This document shows positions 48,846 through 59,170 of a DNA stretch of 64,000 nucleotides, piece by piece (within the stretch, counting starts at the first letter, position 1; each line of letters begins with the position of its first letter). The stretch is taken from the NCBI GenBank assembly GCA_028554755.1, contig JAPTOF010000009.1:12005501-12069500 (forward strand). The letters run 5' to 3'. The notes under the pieces are model-generated. The model did not search any database. It was given only the letters and a program-made list of their open reading frames with translations, and was not told the origin of the DNA. The translations under genes and the position numbers were made by a program. The stretch comes from Cordia subcordata (taxonomy: Eukaryota > Streptophyta > Magnoliopsida > Boraginales > Cordiaceae).

Positions 48846-49243
48846 GAGCCTGTTTGGCTAAGCTTATAAGCTAGTTTGCTTACATGTTTGGTAAGTGAGC
48901 TTTTAAGCTGTTTGTAGAAGCTTATAAGCTGATAAAAAAAAATCCCTCATATCAGCTTATTTTTGCAATTTATAGCTGGTGGGTTTGACCATTTGTAAAT
49001 ACTATTTTTTTTCCCTTTAAAAGTTCACTTTTTTGACAATTTATAATTAATTATATGTCTTTTCAATCATTATAACTACTATTGCTACTTATAAGCACTT
49101 ATTTACAAAACATGTTAACAGCTTATAAGTATATATTATCCAAACACATCTCTACTTATTTATCACATACTTACAAGCAGCTTTTTGCTCATAAGTATAA
49201 GCTGCTTATAAACATTTAAAAATAAGTCTAGCGAAACAGGCTC
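48846..49243. mobile_element. Tourist/PIF-Harbinger-type MITE
   Basis: 398 bp with terminal inverted repeats GAGCCTGTTTGGCTA and TAGCGAAACAGGCTC. Further sub-terminal AAGCTTATAAGC motifs occur in both orientations. It is flanked by TTA at 48843-48845 and 49244-49246, the PIF/Harbinger target duplication. No transposase. Confidence 0.82.
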
Positions 49244-49246
49244 TTA

Positions 49247-50845
49247 GCCTGAACTAGAATCTAATTTGAGAAAGCTTTGTCTGTACATTTATTTTCGTCT
49301 AAATAAGTTATTTGAATTTGCATTCAACTTCCAATACATAAAAGTTATGTTTGGTATATTGGAATGGCGTGGAAAGAAATTACTATTCTAGCTTCTGATT
49401 CCTCTTTTGTCTCTTAATTATGTTAAAAAATTAAACAAATTGAAATAAGACGTTAAAATAAAAAAATGATAGAATAAGTAATGCTATGTTTTATTGTTGA
49501 TAAAAAAATTGGCAAAATTATTTTAATTTATGCTACTATTGTATAAAATTAATTGTCATGCATAACTTAAATTTTTGTTAAATCAAAGAACAAGTGTTTT
49601 TCAGTTAACAGAATTAATTTTTATTACATTCTAACTTATTAAAATAATTTTATCAAAGATATGGAATAAAATGAGCATTTCATTTTATTTTTTTTATGGT
49701 TTTAACCAAACACAAGAAAATAAAAAAGAATTTTATGAACATTTTACCTTGAATGTCCATTTTTTTTCTAAACCATCCCATCATACTCAATGAGCCAAAA
49801 AATTTGTACTTTTCCCATGTCTTGACTTAAAATGTCTCTCTCATATTGCAATTTGCAATTATCATGGAAAGAATCACATTTAAATTGTCATCTTTCTCAT
49901 CATAGCGGTCATAGGTGAATGAGATATCTCTATTCTCCCCTTTTTTTTTTCCCTTTGAACTCCATTTCAAGTAAAGTGAAAACAACAGTTTCTAGCTATG
50001 GGAGCACAATGTGTACAACAATCTCTCTTTTTTCTTCAAACTTGTACGTCACCAAGGACCTCAAGGTCATTGGGTACCATGTTATCTTCTAACATCGGTA
50101 TAAACTCCTAATCTTCTCAACCATACCGCATTGACTCCCAAAAATTTTTCGTGATTCATTTTTGGATGCTATACTATTATGACTTCTGGGGGTGAAAAAT
50201 CGAAACGAATAATTGAATATTCGAATTTTAAATATAAAATTTTTTTGATAGATAATAAAAAAAAGCTACTCGATTGATTTTAGAAATATCATATATTCCA
50301 ATTCAAGTTCTTTTGAACAGAAATTAAAAGAGAATAAAAAATCAATGCAATTAAAGAGCTTTTGAATATTCTTGAGATAATTAATTCATTTCAAAACTCT
50401 CAAACTCCCAGAAACTTCCTCTCAACTACTCCCTCCAGAAACCTCCATCAGAAGTAAAATTCCCTTCTGCCCCCGCCTTTCGCGGGTGGCTTTCTTTGTT
50501 TTTCTTGTTTTTCCTTTTCTTTTTCTCTTGGTTTTTTTTTTTTTTAAATTTGTGTCACTTTTGTTTCTTATGGCTGTATTGTACTCTTCTACCGTAAATT
50601 TCTTATGTGGGATGGTTTTTTACCAAATCTGGAATAATAGCACCATATTTCAAATATAGAAAATTCAGTTAGCGAAGCCTGACCACTGGAATAACCGGCG
50701 GAGCTCGACCACTACACTAAGCACTAGTTAAGTCGATAGCACTTATCTAGGATGGAAGATTGAATTTGAATCCAAATCATAAGTTATATTTGTTTTTAAC
50801 TCTTACTATTGGGGCATATTTGGGAGATAGAGTTCTCCCTCCTTT
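49247..50845. other. Intergenic DNA upstream of the duplicated P450 block
   Basis: AT-rich with no recognised gene. A 20-bp poly-T-rich tract lies near 50530. Similarity to the second P450 unit starts only at about 50848. Confidence 0.5.
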
Positions 50846-51426
50846 ATCTGCTCTTAACGTTTTTTGACTAATTATTTCGAGGCCAATTATCCACCAAGTG
50901 TTGGTCAATGGAGAAATAAACACCAATGTATTCTTCCACTGTAGCCAGATTTGACCATAAGTGCTTATCTAATTGTATTCTCTCGACTTGCGAGAGCAGC
51001 AAAGGTAAAAAGGGAGAGAGAAATTTTTCTGGTGGTTTATCTACATTATTTTTATATTTTTTTTTAAATTTTCATTTTTTTTTTCTGTTTTTAGCTAATT
51101 TGTTTTTTCTAGTTTTAAAATAAAGTACCATATCCTCTTAAAATCGAATGTGCATGTTATCTTTAAAAAATTATTAAAAAAAATGATGCGAGAGTTAGAG
51201 GATAGAAGAAATTACAAGAAGACTTTAATAATACAAAAATCTAACTTATATTTAAGTACATCAATCTAATCTAGTTTTCCCAGTATCAAATCATGCTCAA
51301 CTAGAGTGGACTAATAATAAAGAAAGAGTGAGTTACACAAATAGTATCCCATGTTTATCCTATTTAACACTTTAATTTCTTATTTGTCCAAATGATCATT
51401 TTAAACTATCATCTTTCATTTCTATG

Positions 51427-51560
51427 ACACCATTAGTTCTAAGACCACTTCTATTAAAAACTTCATGGTTTTAGCTCGAGCCAAAATGGAGTCATGTACA
51501 GTTCACGTGATAAAATCGTTAAATTTTTAACATAAATGTGTCTTAGGACTAACGGTGTAA
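51427..51560. repeat. Inverted-repeat (MITE-like) element upstream of P450 copy 1
   Basis: 134 bp, nearly palindromic. The left arm ACACCATTAGTTCTAAGAC..ATTAAAAACTT pairs with a right arm whose complement reads TTACACCGTTAGTCCTAAGAC. It lies about 120 bp before the start codon. No clear target duplication is visible. The same element is at 58923-59055. Confidence 0.6.
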
Positions 51561-52422
51561 CGAGAATGAAAGGTAGGGGTTTAAAATTAAAAGTTTTGAA
51601 AGATAGAGAATTTAAGCGTCAAATATGGTAGGAATTATTAATAGCAACTCTCTCCATTTCCGGGAACCATAAATAAAGATGAACTCTCATAGCCTTGTCA
51701 ACCTTCTCATTAGCTTTGCCACACCATTCTTGGCAATCTTAATATTATTCCTCCTCAAGAAGCAGCAAAGAAAAGCTGCTTTTGAAGCAAAGAGGCAGCT
51801 CCCTCCAGGCCCTAAAAAGCTGCCCATCATTGGAAATCTTCACCAGCTTATTGAGAAATTACCACACAGATCACTACAACATCTATCACAGCAACATGGA
51901 GGCATCATGATGTTGCAGCTTGGCTCCGTGCCAACTTTAGTCATCTCCTCAACTAATGCTGCTAGACTAATCTTCAACACACACGATCTCGCTTTCTCCG
52001 GCAGGCCAGCTTTGTACGTCCCGAAGAAGCTTAGTTACGATTGCTCAGACGTTTCTTTTGCACCATATGGTGAGCACTGGAGAGAGCTGAGGAAGATAAT
52101 GATCTTAGAGTGGTTAAGTTCGAAAAGGGTCAAGTCTTTTGAAGATCCATATGTGCTGAAGAGATTTGGCTTATGATAAACTCCATAGCTGAAGTGGCTG
52201 CTGCTTCTGTTTCTGATAAGCCGTCGATAATTAATCTAAGTGCATTAGTGCTTTCGTTGGCCAACAAAATCGTGTGCTGCGTAGCTTTCGGCTCAAGGAG
52301 AGCCGAAAGCGAGGGAGGATTTCTTGAGACTCTGCACGAAATGGAGAATTTCCTGGGCACAGTTTACGTTGCTGATTTCTTCCCGAAATTAGAGTGGCTT
52401 AACAAGTTTAATGGTTGAGTGG

Positions 52423-52652
52423 TGTTAGAAAGTGGAAGAGACTATAAATTTATTATCTCTTCTAATTTGTACACTTACAATTGAAAGTTCTCACCCCAAA
52501 CTAAATAGGATTTGGTTAAACCAATCCTTTATATATTAAAATAGCTAATAGATTAATTCTAACTGGACTAGAAAAATAACCAATGAACTAATTCTAAGAT
52601 AATTAGGACTCTTAAACATATCCAAATTCTAAATCAAGTTTATTTTCTAACA
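52423..52652 (+). mobile_element. LTR-like insertion (solo LTR/TRIM type) in P450 copy 1 exon
   Basis: 230 bp absent from copy 2, bounded by TGTTAGAAA and TTTCTAACA, an inverted terminal repeat with TG..CA ends as in LTRs. It has an internal TATA-like CTTTATATATT. Flanks AGTGG and AGAAG do not form a clean 5-bp duplication, so the solo-LTR reading is probable, not certain. It interrupts the exon after LNKFNG. Confidence 0.6.
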
Positions 52653-52847
52653 AGAAGCGAGGCTAGAGAAGAATTTCAGAGAATTGGATAAGTTGTTGAT
52701 AAAGTAATAGAGGAGCGTCTTGATCCCAAGACGCCTAAATTTCAGCACCAGGAAGATGTTGTTGATGTTATGCTTCGACTTCAGAAGGATACAAATCTAC
52801 CGATCACTTTGCTGGATGATCGCATCAAGGGTGTAGTAGCGGCACCT

Positions 52848-53805
52848 TAGTTGTTAGACTAAATAAGTCTCTCAATTATTTTATCCATTCTCAGGTCTGT
52901 CTGCTATATAATTATTGGTTAAAGTTAACGGTGTAAGGTATTTTAACCTTGAACAAGAAAACAACAAGTGAACCCCTAACCCTAAACGCACATGATATTG
53001 AAAAACGCCCAAAACAAACATACGCCAAATCGTTAGCTATCACATAGGAATATCTTTGTCTGGTTGGCAGTGGTCATATGAATGTTCTTTGACAAAAAAA
53101 TAATAATAAAAATTTTTAAATGGCCGACAAAGTGCTAGATGAACAATGTAAAAATTAATTAAAAATAAAAAATAAAAAAATTAGAAATTTTCACCAACCT
53201 AGATATCCTTTTTTCTTTTATATTTTTTATATCATTAGGTATGACCATAATTTTATTCTCTATTTATTAGTCTATTATACTTGATATTAAGATATACATC
53301 ATAAAGGCTGCATGTGTAAACTGTATTATGACAACACATGTATAACTACATGTGATTCACCCAATTTTGGGTGTGACCGCACATAAACCTTTATTCTTCA
53401 CCTATGTATACGCATAGTTAGTTGACACATACACATATACATACCATATAGGGTTAGTGGTCTTGTGATATATCTATGGCTTTATGAACTCCTTTTAATA
53501 TACAAACTAAATATCAAGCTAGGTAAATAAATGGGATGATTTTTTAACATTTTTTGAGTGCATTGAGTTTTGGATAATGTTAAATATCACCGTAATTTTT
53601 ATCACTTAAATTCACATGCATCTTACGTGTATTTTTAATATGCATGTTAAAAGACGATCGTGCATAAAGAATTCTTTAATTAGTGTGTCAGTTAGACATA
53701 CCTGGAAGATGATATTTGAGTAATAAAAATAGAGCGATATCTATTATTACTTAGTAGTTGAGCTTTGGCCAACCTTCATGTTAATATCTCTCACCAAAAT
53801 TGCAG
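52848..53805 (+). other. Single intron of P450 copy 1
   Basis: It corresponds to the intron of copy 2. The donor position reads GCACCTTAG here in place of GTACGTTAG, so the 5' splice site is also destroyed. The acceptor TTGCAG at 53800-53805 is kept. Confidence 0.75.
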
Positions 53806-54869
53806 GACATATTCATAGCTGGAAGTGATACATCGGCAGCAATAATGGTTTGGACAATGGCAGAACTTATTAAGAATCCAATAGTAACGGACAAAGCTCA
53901 AAGGGAAGTGAGAGAAGTTGTGAAGGTGAAAGGAAAAGTAGAAGAAAGTGATGTTTCAAAACTAATTTATCTACAGATGGTGATAAAGGAGTCATTAAGG
54001 CTTCATCCACCAGCTCCATTACTATTGCCTACAGAAACTCTACAGAATTGCATAGTTGAAGAATATGAAATTCCTGCAAAAACAAGGGTGTTTATCAATG
54101 CAGCAACCATTTCCACAGACGAAAAGTATTGGAAAAATCCATATGAATTTCAGCCTGAGAGGTTCTTGGATAACTAAATTGGTTTTTGAGGACAAAATTT
54201 TGAGTTAATTCCATTTGGGGTTGGTACGTAGGAGAGGGTGCCCCAGGGATTAACTTTTCTATACCATTGGTTGAGTTTGGACAAGCAAGTCTTCTTTACC
54301 ACTTTGATTGGAGACTCCCTGATGGAATGCTAGCAAAGGAGGTTGACATGGAAGAAGCAGTGGGGATTATAACGCATAAAAGGACTCCTCTTTGCCTCAT
54401 AGCATCATGTCCTAAATTGTGTATGTAGCACAATATATAATACCTTGTACTAGTTTTTTTTTTCATATTCTAATATTAGGGGTTAAAATCTAAATAGATT
54501 ATTACTTTAATGGAATCACTTGAAAATGAATGGTTTAGGTTTTTAGATGATTGAGCCCTTAGTTTAGCTCGTTTGGAAACTTAAAACGTTTCTCAAGCTT
54601 GAATTGATATGTTACAAAATATATAAACACTCCAAAGGAGCCAGATAAAATAAATATGCAACTGATACTCTTCTAAATAAATAAAGTAAGTTCTTGAATT
54701 GAGGATGACGGGTTTGATGTTTAATTCTTATTTTCTTTGATGTGGATAAAAGTTGGAATGTTGAAAGGTTGTAAATTTGAATCTCTTGCCTCCTCTATCA
54801 TTGCATTTAAAAGTTTAGTTTTGAGGATATATGCCAAAGGTGTAATGATATCAAGCCTTGGTATCTTGC

Positions 54870-56800
54870 GCAAGTATGGTACGCATAGGGCCTTTCAAAG
54901 TCTAGCAACCTGAGCCTTAATCGGTTAGGACAACACAGGATGCCTCAAAAGTTAGAGAAAACTGAACACTAACAAAAAAGAGATTCTTACTCCGCTGATA
55001 AGCCAAAAAAGTGACTATGAGTAGAGCTAATAGCTATCTAGAAGTATGATCAACTAAGTAATCGGGTACATTCATCGCAAATATTTGTCCTCACGTTAAA
55101 ATGTTTAGTGACTTTCTATGCAAGCCATGACTTGCGTTTTAAATGTACAGATTTGGTTGAATAGACATCTTGGTTACTCAATACTTGGCATGTATCTATC
55201 CTTTTGAAGAAAAATGCATATTTTGGCAGGCACTTTCATTTCTCTACTATGCATTTGTATAATTCTCCTTGGACAGTTAATTTGTGTGTGCTTAAATTGG
55301 TGTGATGTTCATTCATTTAGTGTTTGGGTGACTATTGAGGTGACTAATGCTTGTGTTATTTCTTGATTTGTCTTGCTAAACACTAGCTTCTTGTTGTCTT
55401 CGTATTTGGTTTATTATGAGTTGCGGCGGCCAAGACTTTGAATTGTATTAAGGTTGGGTTGTTCTTGACGTAAGACACTTGGTGAAGTTACATTTAGAGT
55501 TTGGTTAGTTTTAAAGTGAGTTTGTGCTTGAGTTAGAGGTTTAACTTTGATGAAGTTGTGCTTAAAGTTTGACTAGTTTTGAGATAGTTGTGCTTGAGGG
55601 CCAGCACGGTTTAAGTGTAGAGGAATTTGGTAAGTCCCAATTATGCTATAAAGTCATGATGTTTGTGTGCTTAAATTTGGGATTGATATTTCTTAATTGA
55701 TTGTATTTCATTGTTTGGTATTATTAGGGTTGGAAAGGAAGAAGGAAGCAAAAAGAATGGATTCAGGAAGCTTTTGGACTAAAAAGAAAGTACTTTTGGA
55801 GTCTGCCACCTTAGCCGTGCTCACGCCTTCGGGACTATTCAAGAATTAAAGATAATTAAAGTCTGAAGGATATTTTGATGAGTTTTTTGGGAAAAGATTG
55901 AGAACCAATGATATGTATTACGTCCTAAATGGCAGTAGAGTATTTTTTATTGACTTATTTTCCTAAGGATTGTGTTTTTGGAATATTTTCCTTTTCTTTA
56001 GATTAGTATTAAAAGAGTTTCCTTGTTAGAAGGAATTCCTAGGTTATATATTATCGTTAATCTCCAAGAGAATTATCTAGCATTATTCAGAATATTTTAC
56101 AAATTTCTTTTATTTCTTTTAGGCCCTACACTTGAACATGTATTGCTAAACATATTTTTCTAGCCAGGGCTGAATCAAAGTTTATGGTTCTACAAAATTC
56201 GTGAGAGCTAACTGATTCTTATACTCTCATCTTATTTTGGGATTTGTATACTTTTTGTTTTAAGAATTAATATTACTATGTGATTGTGCAATTTGGCGTC
56301 GATTGTTCAATTGCTAAGTAGTAGATAGCCAATCGGAGAAATTAAATAAATTGTCTAATTAATTTGAAATAAGTGGTAAACCACGTTCCTAGGAAAATAT
56401 GCAATCTAAGTTGAACAATACCTGCGAGAGAGTTGTTCGTCAGAATCAGGTCCTTTAGAACTCATCAGACGATCTATTGGGTAAGAGAAATAATTGGGGA
56501 GGAATAAGAAGAATCCCTACCATTATCTACACAGTAAAGATTGGGGAGCAATCAAAAGAATCCCCACCATTATCTACACAGTAAAGAAGGATATGGTTTT
56601 TGGGCCGCTCCAAAGACTATAACCGATTTATGGAAATAAGTGAGATTTATCTTTGCATATAGGGTTGATTTTGTAGGTCGAGACTTACACCCTAAACTAG
56701 GTAAATCATTGAATTCCTCTTTTAATTACTTTTCTGTATTCTAATCTTATCAATCGTTCTCCGTTATTTTGTCTTCTGCATAGGAATTAGTCGTGTCTAG
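54870..56800 (+). mobile_element. Ty3/gypsy 3'-end and LTR remnant downstream of P450 copy 1
   Basis: Non-coding sequence with the look of a gypsy 3' region: GAGCCTTAATCGGTTAGGAC, repeated GAAGTTGTGCTTAAAGTTTG-like phrases, then a polypurine-like TTTAAGTGTAGAGGAATTTG at about 55611 and an LTR-like stretch beginning GGTAAGTCCCAATTATG. No coding part is left. The same remnant follows copy 2. Class assignment is by resemblance only. Confidence 0.45.
56490..56587 (+). repeat. Short tandem duplication, two units of about 48 bp
   Basis: ATTGGGGAGGAATAAGAAGA.. and ATTGGGGAGCAATCAAAAGA.., each followed by CACCATTATCTACACAGTAAAG or a near copy, lie side by side. Confidence 0.8.
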
Positions 56801-57507
56801 AGCTAGCAAACGGGTACTCGCTGGTCGACCCGACAACCCATTTAAGTCAGGTTAGTTAGGCCGGGTCTGCCCGTTTGCCTATCGGTCACGATGTTGCTAA
56901 TCCTAACCCGACCGTAATGGGTTGGCAGGTTGGACTCGTCAAATTTTTCAAAAAATTATTTTTCTGATTTAATTAAAAAAAATGATCAGTCGCCTTGATC
57001 AATTAAAGTCTAACAATTAAAATCCACAAAATTAAACACTTAAAATCATTATCCAAAGATTATAATTCTTAATTTGCAATCATAATTCATAATCAAATCT
57101 AAAAATCAAAACTATAAATCACAAACCATAACTCCATAAATAACCACTAAACACCTAATAATAGAATCCACGGCCGTTCTTTCTGACCACATAATTTCTC
57201 TTTCTGATCTCTTAAATGACACAAATAACACTTAAAACAATGTCCGCGTTCCAGTTTAAGCATCCCTACTTGGACTATGATTTGATTCTCAGCCAAAAAA
57301 AGTCATTGACAGCAAAGACTTTTGTGAAAAAGTGTTCATTAAGTGATGGGTGATAAGTTGCAAAAAGCTTAACTCAAATATTATATATATAAAAAAAAAA
57401 AAAACCAACCTAATCAAGATAAGGACTTGAGGACTAAGGAGGCGCACTCGGATTTACTGTCTGTAGGTAGAGATTGCTAGCGGCCACGGGTTGTGACTGC
57501 TTGCGGG
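56800..57507. other. Junction between duplication units, possible hAT-like fragment
   Basis: GAGCTAGCAAACGGGTACTCG followed by CCCGACAACCC, GGCCGGGTCTGCCCG and CTAACCCGACC (56801-56940) resembles ends of GGGT-rich plant hAT/MITE repeats, but no second end or 8-bp duplication was found. The rest is AT-rich with no gene. Confidence 0.35.
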
Positions 57508-57644
57508 TGCTCTTACTGGCTCCTTTTCTGACTAATTATTTCCAGGCCAATTATCCACCAAGGGACGGTGGTCAATGGAGAATTGAACACCAAAATATTC
57601 TTCTACTGTTGCCAGATTTGAACATCAGTGCTTATCTATTAAAA

Positions 57645-58570
57645 GTGCATCGGACCCTTTTTATGGTCTAAAAAGTCCCACACAATTCCCTTATGATCCT
57701 AAAAAATGTATCAGAGCCCCCTATTGTTAAAAATTCTGTTATCTTTAATCATAAAATCTTTTTTGTATCCAAAATTACCCAAACTACTCTTCTTTAAAGC
57801 TTTTAAACCTTCAATTTCAAATTCAAATCAAAAATACTTTAACCATCTAAGTTATAAATAACTTATTTTTTAACCTGTTACCATAAAATAAATATATTAT
57901 TCACTTTTATATCTAAAAAAAAAATTCACAATCTCATTTATAGAGTTTGGCAAAAATTAACTTTAAATTTAAATTACACCATAGAGATTGTGAATTTTTT
58001 CACTACGTGTAAATTAACTATTTCTTATTTGTTATCAGGAAATTACAGTTTTGGATGATACTAGAAATAATATTTGAGTTTATAATGAACAATTTAATTA
58101 AAGGTAAGTTTGAGCTTGTTGAACGATCTTTTTTTTTTTTTTTGGGTTTGCGTGTGTGTGGAGGTGTGGGGGGAGGCGATGCGTTTGCGACCAATTCAAG
58201 AACTGAAGACAACAGGTGGTGGACAATGGAAGTCACCCTCCCACCGATCATGTAAAAAGGGTCATGTTTCATATAAAAATATGTGATATATTTATTTTAT
58301 GTTATTAGGTTAAAAAAATAAATTATTTAAGACTAGTTCATTAAAGCATTTTTGTTTTAACTTGAGATTGAAGGTTCAAATTCTTTATAGAAGGTTAGTT
58401 TAGGTAGTTCTAGACGTAAAAAAATATTTTATGGTTAAAAATAACAAAAATTTTAATTACAAGGAGATTTGATACACTTTTGATAAATCATAGAGAGATT
58501 AGTGAGACTTTTTAGACCATGGGGGGTCCAATACACTTTTGATAGGTTACAGGGGGTGTGGTGCATTTTA
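57645..58570. mobile_element. Long inverted-repeat (foldback) element in the upstream region of P450 copy 2
   Basis: About 0.93 kb present in unit 2 and absent from unit 1. The outer 150-200 bp at each side are inverted copies: AAAAGTGCATCGGACCC..ATGGTCTAAAAAGTC at the left, and the complement of GACTTTTTAGACCATGG..GTCCAATACACTTTT at the right. Further matches run inward. The ends are ragged and no target duplication was fixed. Long arms fit a foldback or Mutator-like non-autonomous element. Confidence 0.6.
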
Positions 58571-58922
58571 CTTTTTTTTTTTTTTTTAAGCTAAGTTGTT
58601 TGTTCTATTTTTAAAATAAAGTACCGTATCCTCTTAAAACTGAATATGTATGTTATCTTTTAAAAATTATAAAAAAAAAATTATATGCGAGTTAGAGAAT
58701 TGAAGAAATTACAAGAAGACTTTAATAATACAAAAATCTAACTTACTTTTATGTACATAAATCTAATCTATTTTTCCCAATGTCAAATCATGCATCTAGA
58801 GTGGACCAATAATAAAGAAAGAGTAAATTGCACAAATAGTACCCTATGTTTATTGTATTTAAAACTTTAATTTTCTTATTTTTTCAAATGATGATTTTAA
58901 ACTATCATCCTTCATTTCTATG

Positions 58923-59055
58923 ACACCATTATCCTAAGACCACTTCCATTAAAAACTTCACGGTTTTAGCTCGGACCAAAACAGAATCACGCGTAGCTCA
59001 CATGATAAAACCGTTAAATTTTTAATGGAAATGAGTCCTAGAACTAACGGTGTAA
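58923..59055. repeat. Inverted-repeat (MITE-like) element upstream of P450 copy 2
   Basis: Counterpart of 51427-51560, with arms ACACCATTATCCTAAGAC and the complement of TCCTAGAACTAACGGTGTAA. It lies about 115 bp before the start codon and was therefore there before the duplication. Confidence 0.6.
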
Positions 59056-59170
59056 CAAAAATAAAAAATAACGGTTTAAAATTAGCTGTTTTGTTTTGAA
59101 AGATAGAGAATTTAAGCGTGCAGTGCCTCTATTAATAGCAGCTCTCCACTTTTGGGAACCATCAAGAAAG

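Larger units (their letters stand above)
51679..54428 (+). pseudogene. CYP71-type cytochrome P450 pseudogene (tandem copy 1)
   Basis: Exon 1 (51679 to about 52847) begins MNSHSLVNLLISFATPFLAI, a membrane anchor, then the proline-rich hinge LPPGPKKLPIIGN and the C-helix WRELRKI. Compared with copy 2 at 59171: a 2-bp insertion near 52145 shifts the frame; 230 bp of LTR-like DNA interrupts at 52423; a 1-bp deletion sits near 52700. Exon 2 starts at 53806 (DIFIAGSDTS) and keeps ESLRLHPP and FQPERF. It then has a TAA at 54175 (Ser in copy 2), a TGA at 54187 (Arg in copy 2) and a 4-bp insertion near 54226 just before the heme-binding CPG. No P450 can be made. Confidence 0.93.
50848..56456 (+). repeat. 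Tandem duplication unit 1 (P450 pseudogene and flanks)
   Basis: Collinear with 57508-64000: upstream GACTAATTATTTC..GGCCAATTATCCACCAAG at 50866 versus 57530, the inverted-repeat promoter element, both P450 exons, the intron and the downstream gypsy remnant. The upstream offset is 6,664 bp, and 7,492 bp at the start codons because unit 2 gained insertions. Confidence 0.85.

Noticed and set aside
51679..54428. First P450 copy as a functional gene
   Set aside because: Frameshifts, two stops, an exon insertion and loss of the donor are evident against copy 2.
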